Assembly (NCBI GenBank): GCA_963821735.1
Contig: CAWGFK010000070.1
Coordinates: 1 to 64,000 of the forward strand
Direction: 5' to 3'
DNA from: Laspinema sp963821735
GTDB taxonomy: Bacteria; Cyanobacteriota; Cyanobacteriia; Cyanobacteriales; Laspinemataceae
Length of the DNA: 64,000 bases
The position numbers and the translations under genes are program-made. Positions 1 to 9,515 of this stretch are shown here, piece after piece. The notes beneath the pieces were generated by a model that was not told the DNA's origin, searched no databases, and saw only the letters and a program-made list of their open reading frames with translations. Position 1 is the stretch's first letter, and every line of letters starts with the position of its first letter.

Positions 1-1
1 T

Positions 2-1389
2 TTACGGTAAAGGGTAAAGAAGAAGGTCCTTTACCGTCCAGCGTCTGTCCGTCAGTCCCGCCAACATCGCCGGAGTCCGCTTGCGATACTTCCTTGCCTG
101 CTGTTTTCCCTTCCGTTGAACTGGCTGTACCAGTTCTTCGTCCAGGCTTTCATGCGGTCGGTCAAAATGATAATAGCTGTAAAACCATTCCAGATGCTCC
201 ATCAGCTCGGGCGTGTACTTCGCTGGTCCCCAGGTGCGGCGGGTCAGCTTACTAACCCACTACCGGATAGATAAGTTCAGTCGTTCCACGAAGCGGTGTT
301 AATTTTTCCGCTCAGCCCCTCCTCGCGAAGGCGCCGACTTATACTGCGCGATTTCCCCCACCAACACCCGCCGCTCCACTTCCACAATTCTTCTCCGCCG
401 TTGATGCTTGATGACCTGGCTATAAACAAAATCGCTCAGGAGTACCCAGGCCGGCTTTTTCCCCTCCGCCCTTTCCCGTTTTCCAAAATGCGCGGTCAGG
501 GCATAGTCGTAATGCTTCAACCCATCCGTGCTGAACACCGGCACGCAACTCGCCGCCAGTCTTCCTTTTAACTCATGCACAATAGAAAATGCCATTTCCT
601 GGTTTCTTGCTCCCACCTGCATGACCGGAATGATCTTCGTCTTTGCATCGCTGGCAATCCACAGCTACATATCCTGGCCTTTATCTTTCACGTTGGCACT
701 ACGTTTGCAAAGCAAACGCTTCATCCAACTGCACATGCACCAGCTCCAATTCCGCCATGAACCGCTCATGCAGCTTCTTCCACAGTTGCTTGCAACTGCG
801 GCATCCCACTCCGGCAGAGCCAGGTGCGAATGGTGATCTCCCGCACCCCAAACACTTCTTCTAATGCGGATGCGTCCACCCCCAATGCCAACAACCAGAA
901 GATCTTTTCCACTAAATCCGAATGCCGCTTCAACCGGTATAGGATCGTGTTCCGCCGGGCAGTAAACTTCTTCCTACACGCCTGGCATTTGAAATCCTGA
1001 ATCTCCTCGTGAATACCGTGTTTACCATACCCCACCAACGCGTGAGTCTGTGCATCTGTAATCCCATAATATTCGCAGCTTACGTTCGGACAGAAGTACC
1101 CACTTGTGGACACTTTCTTCTTTGGCCCACCCTTCCCTTTCCGCAACCTCCACGGAAATCGCAACTTCACCCTCCCACGTCTTCTGTTTCCGCTTGTCTT
1201 CCTGACACATGCGGCAGTCGCCGGCAACTTGCCAAGCTCGCTTTTCGGGCGCAAGACCGGTAGTTTTCGCGCCCGCTTGGCCGATCTCTTCTGCAATAAC
1301 AGATGGCTCAGCCAGATCTGGCGCAGTTTTTGGTAGATTTCTACCACGAGAATGAGAATTGCGAGCAGAATCAATAAGTCGTTGAACAA
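2..1389 (-). pseudogene. Decayed DDE-type transposase with N-terminal zinc ribbon
   Basis: Read on the minus strand, the gene starts with a hydrophobic N-terminus and a basic stretch. A zinc-ribbon-like region follows (CPNVSCEYYG ... FKCQACRKKF), then a helix-turn-helix and a DDE-type core (LWIASDAKTK, STDGLKHY). The tail (HRFVERLNLSIR, FYSYYHFDRPHESL, RTPAMLAGLTDRRW) is typical of IS1-like and related transposases. The frame is broken: an in-frame TAG lies at 260-262 where Gln is expected, another TAG at 665-667 where Trp is expected, and frame changes occur near 300 and around 640-765. The C-terminal stop is at 2-4, so one IS end lies outside the window. I did not find terminal inverted repeats. 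The exact IS family is uncertain; the transposase nature is fairly sure. Confidence 0.7.
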
Positions 1390-1577
1390 GGGCTAGGACG
1401 CACTCCATTCTGTCAGTGTACAAACTGCCCAATTCTATCACGCTCACCCATTATTCAGTTATCCACCACCGACTGTGGGCATACCGAAGAATCCCTTGAA
1501 AGGACGAAAAGCCTTCATCCCGGCTTCATCTCCAATCACTAGACTGACCTCTAGAAGAACAACATTGGAGAAACCGA

Positions 1578-2309
1578 ATGAAGCATTCTATTTTCAAGTT
1601 CCCATGGATTATTGGTGTAACCGTGCTCCTGCTGGCGGCTTGTTCAGCACCCGGCGGTTCTGTCACCTCCGTTGCAACGGTTCCAATCACGAACCCGCCT
1701 ACACAGCCTGCTCCCACAACCAGTTCATTGCCTGCTGCAGCTACTCAATTGGTTCCCCCTACTCCTGGACAGACACAGCCAATCGTTGGGGAAACCGCCA
1801 TTCCAGCCCAGCCAACCGAAAATGCTCTAGCCCCGGAAACCAATCCCGTCGGAGATATTCCCGACAGCCAGGTATTTATCACCTACACCTCCGCGACCGG
1901 CGGTTATTCACTCGAGGTCCCGGAAGGCTGGGCAAGAACCGAACAGGATGCCAACGTCCGCTTTGTGGACAAATTCGACGGTGTCTGTGTAAAGCTAACC
2001 ACCGCTGCAGCTGCCCCCACCCTAGCCAGCGTCCCGCAAAATGAAGCGGCTGCACTGGCCCAAAGTGAGCGCGCCTTCCAACCAGGACAGATCAGCGCAG
2101 TGAACCTTCCAGGTGGGCAGGCTGTCCGTATCACCGCCACGGCTAATTCCGATCCCGGCCCGGTCACCGGAAAGCAGGTGCGGGTGGAAGAAGAATTCTA
2201 CCTGTTCTACCAGAATGGCAAACTCGCCACACTCAAGCTGTGGGCTCCGCAGGGCGCGGATAACGTCGACCAGTGGAAGCGGATGTCGGAGAGTTTCCGA
2301 TGGAAGTAA
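1578..2309 (+). CDS. Putative lipoprotein, Thr/Pro-rich
   Basis: The 243-residue protein starts with a lipoprotein signal peptide: a basic N-terminus (MKHSIFKF), a hydrophobic core and the lipobox LLAAC with the lipidated Cys near residue 22. A low-complexity Thr/Pro/Ala/Gln linker of about 75 residues follows, then a globular domain (from about residue 100) with GYSLEVPEGW, a pattern seen in PsbP/DUF1795-like extracytoplasmic domains. It is therefore probably anchored on the outer face of the membrane. Its last 10 bases overlap the start of the downstream ABC ATPase, so it belongs to the same operon and may be an accessory subunit of that transporter. The specific function is unknown. Composition matches the GC-rich left part of the window, not the cyanobacterial part. 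Confidence 0.75.
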   Translation: MKHSIFKFPWIIGVTVLLLAACSAPGGSVTSVATVPITNPPTQPAPTTSSLPAAATQLVPPTPGQTQPIVGETAIPAQPTENALAPETNPVGDIPDSQVFITYTSATGGYSLEVPEGWARTEQDANVRFVDKFDGVCVKLTTAAAAPTLASVPQNEAAALAQSERAFQPGQISAVNLPGGQAVRITATANSDPGPVTGKQVRVEEEFYLFYQNGKLATLKLWAPQGADNVDQWKRMSESFRWK

Positions 2310-2980
2310 CCTCGGCTGTACCGCTGATCGAAGCCCAGGAACTATACCGGTTTTACCATATTGGCGATGAGGAGATCCGTGCCTTGCGTGGCGTAACGGT
2401 GTCCATCACCCCGGGTGAGATGGTGGCGGTCATGGGGCCTTCCGGCAGTGGCAAATCCACGCTGCTGGCCTGCCTGACCGGACTGGATGAACCGGATGGC
2501 GGTTGGGTGAACCTGCAAGGCCAGCGCCTGACCCGCCGGCCTGAAACGGAACGCGCGCGGCTGCGCGCCCGTACCACAGGCATCTTGCTCCAGTCTGGGA
2601 ACCTGTTCGACCACCTGACGGTAGAAGCCAACCTGCGCCTGGCGCAGCGCCTGTCCGGAAAACCGGATGAGGCGTACCTTTCTGACCTGCTTGACCGCCT
2701 GGGCATCGCACCGCGCCGCCATCATTCGCCTGTCATGCTTTCAGGCGGAGAGGCGGCGCGGGCCGGGCTGGCAGTGGCGCTATCCACCCACCCTGTGCTC
2801 CTGGTTGCTGATGAACCAACCGGTGAAGTGGATGCGGAAACCGAAGCAATGGTTCTGGATTTCCTATTTGCATATCGGCAGGGAGGCGGAACACTGCTGC
2901 TGGCCACCCACAGCCTGGCGCTGGCCCAAAAAGCCGATCGGATCATCCATTTATTAGATGGAAAGGTGCAAGATGAATAA
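2300..2980 (+). CDS. ABC transporter ATP-binding protein (LolD/MacB type)
   Basis: This cytoplasmic ATPase subunit is expected to power an FtsX-type permease. It has Walker A GPSGSGKST, a Q-loop region (GILLQSGNLFDHLTV), the signature LSGGEAARAGLA, Walker B LLVADEPTGE and the H-loop LLATHS. The order and spacing match the MacB/LolD/FtsE subfamily. I chose the ATG at 2300 because it overlaps the lipoprotein stop (ATGGAAGTAA), which suggests translational coupling; an upstream start at 2273 would add nine residues of unlikely sequence. The gene overlaps the next ATPase in the same way. The signature has Glu-Ala-Ala where most family members have Gln-Gln-Arg, so it could be the weaker of the two ATPase sites of a heterodimer with the next gene. 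Confidence 0.88.
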   Translation: MEVTSAVPLIEAQELYRFYHIGDEEIRALRGVTVSITPGEMVAVMGPSGSGKSTLLACLTGLDEPDGGWVNLQGQRLTRRPETERARLRARTTGILLQSGNLFDHLTVEANLRLAQRLSGKPDEAYLSDLLDRLGIAPRRHHSPVMLSGGEAARAGLAVALSTHPVLLVADEPTGEVDAETEAMVLDFLFAYRQGGGTLLLATHSLALAQKADRIIHLLDGKVQDE

Positions 2981-3722
2981 ATCACAGCCCCGTGTTTCAT
3001 CGGAAGTATCTCCGGCAAATTTTTCCCGGGCCACCCTGCCATTGTTAGAGGCCTGCGTCCTCGGACGGGTGTTCCAGCAGGGCAGCCAGAAGATCGTGGC
3101 CATTGCGAATACCAGTTGCACGATCCAGCCCGGCCAGCACATCGCAATCACCGGTCCCTCGGGCAGTGGTAAATCCTCTTTGCTGCACCTGTTTGCTGGT
3201 CTGGACCAGCCCACTTCAGGTTCGATCACCTGGCCGGCATTGGGGAATATACAGGATTTACGCCCGGCCCAGATTGGCGTGGCGCTGCAAACCCCTGGTC
3301 TGCTGCCACCCCTCAGCGTGGTGGAAAATGTTTCGATTCCACTGCTTCTCCAGGAGATGGACCCTTCTCAGGCTCGTGAAACGGCCCGGCAGGTCCTGGA
3401 ACGCCTGGAACTGGATACCCTGGCTGAGCAACTGCCGGAAGAACTCTCCGGCGGACAGGCGCAGCGCGTGGCGCTGGCTCGCGCCCTGGTTACGCAGCCG
3501 CGCCTGATCCTGGCGGATGAACCCACCGGTCAGTTAGACCATCCTACCGCCCAGCGTTTGTTCGATCTGATGTACGCGGCGATTGACGAGCGCGAGACGG
3601 CCCTAGTGGTGGCCACGCATGACCTGTCCGTCGCGGAACGCTGCGCTCACGTCTGGCGCATACACCAGGGGGTTCTGGATGGAACCCCAGGCGTGCTGGA
3701 GGGAGGGCTGGCAAATGGATAA
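2973..3722 (+). CDS. ABC transporter ATP-binding protein (LolD/MacB type), second subunit
   Basis: A second ATPase of the same subfamily: Walker A GPSGSGKSS, Q-loop region (IGVALQTPGLLPPLSV), canonical signature LSGGQAQRVALARAL, Walker B LILADEPTGQLD and H-loop VVATHD. The start at 2973 (ATGAATAA) overlaps the previous stop, and its own stop at 3720-3722 overlaps the ATG of the permease at 3715, so these genes form a tight four-gene operon (lipoprotein, two ATPases, permease). The intact signature here and the altered one in the preceding gene suggest an asymmetric heterodimeric ATPase. Substrate is unknown; MacB-like systems move lipoproteins, peptides or drugs. It lies in the GC-rich, non-cyanobacterial segment. 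Confidence 0.88.
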   Translation: MNKSQPRVSSEVSPANFSRATLPLLEACVLGRVFQQGSQKIVAIANTSCTIQPGQHIAITGPSGSGKSSLLHLFAGLDQPTSGSITWPALGNIQDLRPAQIGVALQTPGLLPPLSVVENVSIPLLLQEMDPSQARETARQVLERLELDTLAEQLPEELSGGQAQRVALARALVTQPRLILADEPTGQLDHPTAQRLFDLMYAAIDERETALVVATHDLSVAERCAHVWRIHQGVLDGTPGVLEGGLANG

Positions 3723-6387
3723 GTCGCTCCCTATCATGCCCATCTGGCTCACCGGATTACTGTCTCATCGCTCTGGGCGGCTGGTGGCAGCCGCGCTGGG
3801 CGTAACCGTTACCGTGGCCATGCTCGTTTCGCTGGGCGTATTTATCGCTGCCAGCTCAGCCGCCATGACCCGGCGGGCGACGGAAGGGCTGCCGGTCGAC
3901 TGGCAGGTACAGATCAACCCCGGCACGGACCCGGCCAGCATCCAGACCGCCGCCCGCCAGGCCGCGCCGGTCGCGGTTGCGGAGACGGTCGGTTATGGAG
4001 ATGTGAGTGGATTCTCCGCTGCCACAGGAGGAACCGTCCAGACCACCGGAACGGGAAAAGTCGTTGGGCTTTCGCCAAATTACGTTACCCACTTCCCTTC
4101 AGAATTCCGCCTCCTGCTCGGCTCGCAAACTGGCGTGTTGGTTGCCCAGCAAACGGCCGCAAATTTGCATGTGACCGTCGGTGATACCGTGACAGTGCAG
4201 CGCATTGGGCTGCCGCCGGTGGATGTGACCGTCGCCGGGGTGGTGGATCTGCTGTACGCAGACACTTTCTTCCAAGCCGTAGGGGTTCCGGCCAGTGCGG
4301 CGCCGCAGGCTCCGCCCGATAATGTCCTCTTTCTACCGCTAAATCAGTGGCATGCTCTCTTTGACCCACAGGCCGCCGGCCGGCCCGATACCGCGCGCCT
4401 GCAGCTGCATATCCAGCTCCAACGCAGCCTGCCGGCCGATCCCAACGCCGCATTTATTCAGGCACAGCGCTGGACCCACAACCTGGAAGCACGCATTGCC
4501 GGAAGCGGGGTGGTAGGAGACAATCTGGCGGCGCGCCTGGATGGCGTACGTGCGGATGCGCTGTACGCCCGGGTACTGTTCCTATTTCTGGGGCTGCCTG
4601 GTGTACTGCTAGCCGGGATTCTGACCCTGGCGATTGCTGTAACCGGCGCTGATCACCGGCGGCAAGAACAGGCGCTGCTGCGTTTACGCGGGGCAGCGCC
4701 CGGACAGATCCTGCGCCTGGCCGCAATAGAAGGTGCCTTCATTGGGCTGGCCGGGGGGGTGCTGGGGGTCGCCCTGGGCTGGCTGGTCGTGCGCATGATC
4801 GCGCCGGTTGCGCTGGTAGCCATATCTACCCTGTGGATTTGGACTGCCGCCGGAGCAGCCAGTGGGCTGCTCCTGGCGCTGGCGGCAACCCTGCTCCCAG
4901 CCTGGCGACTGGCGAATCAAACCAGTGTTGCGGCCACCCGGCAGCGGGTGGGGCATTATCACCCACCGCTGTGGCAGCGGCTGTACCTGGATGGGTTTCT
5001 ATTGGCTCTGGCTGCGATCATGTTTTGGCGCACCGCCGGGATCGGGTACGAGCTGGTGCTGGCTCCTGAAGGGGTGGCGCAGGTATCGGTTTCTTATGAA
5101 GCATTCATTGCCCCATTATTCCTGTGGATCGGCAGCGCGCTGCTGATCATGCGCCTGGGGCAGTTGTACCTGGCTCGAGGCGCACAGTCTTTTACTCGGC
5201 TGGCGCGTCCGCTGGCCGGCAATCTGTCTGGGGTGGTGTTTGCCTCGCTCAGCCGGCAACGACTGCGTCTGGCGCAGGGTATGGCCCTGATCGCTCTGGC
5301 GGTGATCTTTGCCGTCTCCACCGCGATTTTCAATACCACCTATGATGCCCAGGCGCGCGCCGACGCGCAACTGACCAACGGCGCGGATGTACTGGTGCAG
5401 GGCTCAACCGCCGCACCGGCCGGGCAGAAGCTCGCGGACATTCGCTCTCTTAACGGTGTGGCGGATGCGGAACCTTTGCTGCACCGCTTTGCGTATGTTG
5501 GCGCTGACCTGCAGGATCTCTATGGCATCGACCCGGCCCGCATCGGGCAGGCCACCCACCTGTCCAATGCCTACTTCGCGAACCATAACGCCCAGGCAGC
5601 GCTGGCGGACCTGGCCGCGCACCCGGATGGTGTGTTGGTCTCCGAAGAGACGAAAAACGATTACCAGTTGACCATAGGCGACCAGCTCAATTTGCGGATT
5701 TAGAATGAAAAGGACCACCAGTACCATCTTGTGCCATTCACCTTTATCGGGGTGGTACGGGAGTTTCCGACCGCTCCTAAGGATTTGTTCCTGGTCGCGA
5801 ATGCCAGTTACCTGGCGCAGCAGACCGGTTCCGGGGCGGCCGAAATCGTATTGGTCAAAACCAGCGCGAGCCCGGCCTCTATCTGAAGGCAAGTTCAAGG
5901 GATCGTGACAGGTCTGCCTGGCGTGAAAGTCACAGATATCGGCGCAGCACAGAAAGCGATTGGTTCGAGCCTGACTGCGGTCAACTTGCGAGGATTGACC
6001 ACCCTGGAACTGACCTTTGCGGTTCTGCTGGTCGCGAGCGCTTCGGGGTTGATCCTGGCGCTGGGTTTTGAAGAACGCAAGCGAACCTTCGCGGCCTTGA
6101 TCGTCGTGGGCGCCAAATCCAGGCACCTGGGCGCGTTTGTGTGGAGTGAGGGGCTGATCCTGCTGGTCGTCGGCCTGGTGACGGGATCCATCGCCGGTTT
6201 GGGCCTGGCGGAACTGCTGGTCTTGATGTTAACCCATATTTTCGATCCACCGCCAGAAGTCCTGGCGGTTCCCTGGGCGTATCTCCTCCTCCTCGCGGTG
6301 GCGCTCACATCTGCAACGATCCTCGCGGTAACGCGAGCGATGCAGGTCACCCGCCGGGCTGGCGTGACGGAGTTGCGTTCCTTGTAG
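3715..6387 (+). pseudogene. FtsX/MacB-type ABC permease, interrupted by two in-frame stops
   Basis: This is the membrane subunit for the two preceding ATPases. It has an N-terminal membrane segment after residue 15, a large extracytoplasmic domain, a membrane block around residues 280-410 with the FtsX hallmark (RRQEQALLRLRGA), a second extracytoplasmic domain and a last membrane block near the C-terminus (EERKRTFAALIVVGAKSRHL). About 890 codons in one frame would make a normal two-FtsX-domain permease, but TAG at 5701-5703 and TGA at 5884-5886 interrupt it. Both look like single C-to-T changes (CAG to TAG, CGA to TGA). Reading through them gives continuous family-like sequence (NEKDHQYHLVPFTFIGVV), so there is no frameshift. 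The ATG at 3715 overlaps the upstream ATPase stop. It is either a real pseudogene or contains base errors. Confidence 0.75.
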
Positions 6388-6457
6388 TGTAAACGCATCC
6401 TGATGCGCCCAGAGAACCGGGCGCATCAGGATGCGTTGATACCTGACCGGGAAAGTG

Positions 6458-7807
6458 TTATTGAACGGGTGGTTGCGCAGTGGGATTGCCTGTCTGCGTG
6501 TTCGCAGGCCGTGTGCCGAGGGTAACCTGAACCTGCTGTTGCTGGCCGTTCCGCACAACTGTCAGCGAGATTGTACTCCCCGGTTTATATTGATCAATCT
6601 GTGCTAACAGCTCATCGTAGGTATTAACGGGTTGACCGTTAACCGCCACAATCACATCCCCGCGGGTCGGTACAGTGTATCCATTGACTGTCGTCTGTCC
6701 GGTTGAGCCATGCAAGCCGGCCTGCGCTGCCGGTCCACCCTGCGTAACCTGGTCGATATATGCGCCAGATTGCGTAGTCAGGTGATTGGCCTGCTGAATA
6801 TATAGATCTACAGAGGCGCCTGCGACTTCCCAGCAAGGGCCATTGGTAGCTGCCCGATTGAATGAGAGAAGGCGCAATTTGCTTGACGATATTGACCGGA
6901 ATGGCAAAACCCACCCCTGAGCCCTGGTTTGATGAACTGCCACCGGTGGCAATCTGCGCATTGATGCCGATCACGTTTCCATTCATATCCAGTAGCGGCC
7001 CACCCGAATTCCCCGGGTTAACGGCTGCATCCGTCTGGATGGCCTGCGGAATGGTATAGTTGGTTACCAGGCCGGGGATATCCCGTCCAAGCGCGGAGAC
7101 AATCCCAGTGGTCATGGTTGCGCCCAGGCCAAAAGGGCTGCCGATCGCCGCCACCCATTGACCGACCTGGATCTGGCTTGAGTTCCCCATTTGAAGGGCA
7201 TGTACACTTTGTGGCAGATTTTGAACTTGAATTACCGCCAAATCGCTATAAGGATGGTCCCCACTACCTTGGCCGTCTCTTCGGATCCGTTGTAAAAAGT
7301 AACTACCAGGTTCTGTGCACTTTGTACGACATGATTATTGGTGACAATATACCCGTTCTGCTGGTCATAAACCCAGCCAGAACCGGTTGCCAGGCCCGAC
7401 TGATAAGCCGTGTTGATGGTTACGCGGATATTAACTACCCCTGGGTTGGCTTGCTGATAAAAGCGAGATCAGGGTATCCGATGCGGCTATCCCTTGCCCG
7501 CCGGGTAGATTGCCATTGATGGTAGGAGTTACGGCAGTCGGCAAAGCGACCGCAGGTGACGCGCTGGTACTTTTGGGCTGCGCCAGGATAGGTGTGGCAA
7601 TCAAGCCATTGGTGGCTGTTGGGCTTGCGGGTGCAGTGGTTGCCGAAATTTGCGCGACAGCATTGCTTTGCGGTCATATTGTCCTGTGATCGGAACTTGA
7701 CCCGACACAGATGAACAGGCGGAGAGCAGTAGGGCCATCAGGACCAGGAGTGTGCAAAACGCCGCTCCCCTTTTACGTATCATTCGGATACCTGGATTGA
7801 TTTTCAT
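6458..7807 (-). pseudogene. HtrA/DegP-type serine protease lipoprotein, frameshifted
   Basis: Restoring the frame gives a secreted trypsin-like protease of about 445 residues: a lipoprotein signal (LLSAC), a Thr/Pro/Ala-rich linker, the protease domain with catalytic His in IVTNNHVV, Asp in PYSDLAV and Ser in GNSGGP, and a C-terminal PDZ domain (GDVIVAVNGQPVNTYDELL). HtrA proteases degrade or refold damaged proteins outside the cytoplasm. The reading frame changes near 7,680, near 7,265 (a G-run one base short) and near 6,835 (an extra A). The start at 7807 is preceded by a GAGGTAAAG ribosome site. The gene faces the permease convergently. The catalytic residues are all present, so the breaks could be sequence errors; this GC-rich segment also carries true nonsense codons. 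Confidence 0.8.
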
Positions 7808-7915
7808 CTTTACCTCTTTCGTTTGAGTAGGTTGGCAATCCCTGTCGATGATTGCTTGATTAATTGTTTTTTATGTACATTATTTATTCTAAATTTCTCG
7901 ATCGAAGGATTCGCC
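7808..7915. other. Junction between GC-rich foreign segment and cyanobacterial DNA
   Basis: To the left, genes are GC-rich and I find no HIP1 octamers; to the right, HIP1 sites and cyanobacterial genes begin. The HtrA-like gene ends intact at its start codon and ribosome site, while the TPR gene on the right lacks a normal N-terminus: its first clear repeat begins near 7915 directly after an unrelated AT-rich stretch. No transposon end, tRNA or direct repeat is visible at the join. Confidence 0.6.
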
Positions 7916-8702
7916 GCCAGGGTCAAGTTGACGAAGCCATTGCAAAATTCCAACAGGCTGTGAGTTTGGACGAAACCCTCGACCTCGACCCGCAATCGAA
8001 AGCCACAGAACTTGGCGTCCCCGTTTTAGTGGAACAAGGCAAAGAACTCGCCGGGGAGGGTCAAGTTGACGAAGCTGCCGAAAAATTCCAAGAAGCCTTG
8101 AAATGGGACGATACCCTGGAACTGGATCCGGAATCGGAAGCCACACAAATTGCCACATCCGCTTTAGTCACACAAGGTAAAGCACTCGCCCGCGATGGCC
8201 AAGTTGAGGAAGCCGCCGAAAAATTCCAACAAGCCCTGACACTGGACCCAACCCTCGACCTAGACCCGGAAGCGGAAGCGAAACAAATTGCTGTTCCGGT
8301 TTTGTTGGAGAAGGCAGAGCAACGGGTTAAAAACAAAAGTATAAAGCAGCAATAGAGGCTTATACTGCCGCCCAGAAAATCGATGCCACAGTGGAAATTT
8401 CTGCCCAAACTTGGAACGAAATCTGTTGGTTTGGCAGTTTGCGCGGTGAGGCAGAGGCGGTGATGCCTGCCTGTCAGAAAGCCGTAACTTTGGAACCGGA
8501 AAATGCAGGATATCGAGGAAGTCTGGGAATTGCCAAAGCACTGACAGGAGATAAAGAAGGAGCAATTCAAGATTTTCAAGCCTTTATTGAATTGAGTGAT
8601 AATCCTGGGGTGAAAAGCGTCATCCAAGGTTATATTAATGCCCTTCGCGCTGGGGAAAATCCGTTTACCGAGGCAGAGATTAAGCGGTTGTTAGGCGAAT
8701 GA
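7873..8702 (+). CDS. TPR-type repeat protein, 5'-truncated and frameshifted
   Basis: The readable protein is about 275 residues. It has three tandem 46-residue units, each starting GQVDEA/GQVEEA and containing FQQA...LDLDP and a VLVEQGK-like end, then a TPR-like tail (AAIEAYTAAQKID, ACQKAVTLEPENAGYRGSLG). Such units form the C-terminal part of larger cyanobacterial repeat or signalling proteins, where they mediate protein contacts. The ATG at 7873 gives only an unrelated lead-in, so the true N-terminus is probably lost at the sequence junction. An A-run at 8329-8333 is one base short; adding one A joins the two halves cleanly (KQKYKAAIEAYTAA). The antitoxin gene follows 77 bases downstream. 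Confidence 0.65.
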
Positions 8703-8779
8703 GCTTGACCTCACCCCTAGCCTCTAAATTTGCTAAAATAGCCAATCAGTTAAAAAAACTTACCCAAATTTATCGAGCT

Positions 8780-9049
8780 ATGTCTCTACCCCTCGAACAG
8801 TACACCGTGAATTTGGCAGAAACCGGCGAGTTAGTTATCCCCGAAACCGTGCGGAAGCAACTTAACCTGCAACCGGGGGATTCCCTGACCCTAACTCTCG
8901 AAAATGATGGGAGTCTGCGCCTGTTCAGCTTACGCAAATCCGTCCAAAAAATCCAAGGAATTTTTAAAGATATTGCCCCGGATATTAGCCTTGCAGACGA
9001 ACTGATTCAAGAACGGCGTGAGGAAGTCCATCGGGAGGGCGAAGCATGA
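8780..9049 (+). CDS. AbrB/MazE-type antitoxin
   Basis: An 89-residue protein with a swapped-hairpin AbrB DNA-binding fold: TVNLAETGELVIPETVRKQL followed by LQPGDSLTLTLENDGSLRLF. The C-terminal half (KIQGIFKDIAPDISLADELI) fits the toxin-binding tail of antitoxins. I prefer the ATG at 8780 because the domain starts right after it; a GTG/ATG-like start at 8699 would add 27 residues with no domain similarity. It overlaps the PIN-domain gene by four bases (ATGA), the usual arrangement of a toxin-antitoxin operon. Antitoxins of this type neutralise the partner toxin and repress their own promoter. Confidence 0.8.
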   Translation: MSLPLEQYTVNLAETGELVIPETVRKQLNLQPGDSLTLTLENDGSLRLFSLRKSVQKIQGIFKDIAPDISLADELIQERREEVHREGEA

Positions 9050-9458
9050 CTCAAAATCCTATTGCAGTATTGGATGCCTCCGCCTTACTTGCTTACCTGC
9101 AAGGCGAACCGGGTGCCGATGACGTTGCCGATGCTTTGCTTCAAAAAGCAACCATTAGTGCTATAAACTGGGCAGAAACTCTCTCCAAACTGGCGGAACG
9201 CGGTCAAGAGCCTGATACGGTTACCACTCAGTTGAGGGAGGGCGGTTTGCTCGATAAGGCATTAATTATCTATCCAGCAGACGAAGAACTCGCACGCGAC
9301 ATTGCTAAACTAAGAGTTTCCACTCGTTCATTAGGTCTTTCTCTGGGAGATAGAGCCTGTCTTGCTCTAGCATTGAAGCTACAGTTGCCTGCATTGACTA
9401 GCGATATCGCGCCTGGGAAAGTCTTAGTTTAGGTTTAGAAATTCGATTGATTCGGTAA
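9046..9458 (+). CDS. PIN-domain (VapC-like) toxin, C-terminus frameshifted
   Basis: PIN-domain ribonuclease, expected to cleave RNA using a cluster of acidic residues: Asp in VLDASALLAYLQGE, Glu in NWAETLSK, Asp in LSLGDRACLALA and Asp in ALTSD are all visible. The frame as written ends at 9432 with the odd tail IAPGKVLV. Removing two bases (an extra AT in GATATCGC near 9405) restores the expected family tail (DRAWESLSLGLEIRLIR) and a stop at 9456-9458. The altered tail therefore reflects a 2-base duplication, either inactivating or a sequence error. Start overlaps the antitoxin stop. The full pair would form a VapBC-type module. Confidence 0.8.
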
Positions 9459-9463
9459 TTAGA

Positions 9464-9484
9464 GGACAGGGCAATGCCGTGTCC
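9464..9484. repeat. Short hairpin of the GGACA...TGTCC family
   Basis: GGACAGGGC and GCCGTGTCC flank a 3-base loop with one mismatch, directly after the toxin gene. Related hairpins occur at 10666-10690 and 50404-50424. Confidence 0.6.
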
Positions 9485-9515
9485 CTAGGTATATTTTAAA
9501 GAACTTTCCCTCGTA

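Noticed and set aside
766..864. Plus-strand open frames across the transposase (528-864, 1009-1336)
   Set aside because: They are antisense to the transposase and have no protein-like composition.
2342..2725. Minus-strand open frames inside the ABC ATPase genes
   Set aside because: GC-rich DNA keeps reverse frames open; the plus-strand genes have full ABC motifs.
5404..6126. 240-codon minus-strand open frame over the permease
   Set aside because: Antisense to a convincing FtsX permease and without recognisable domains.
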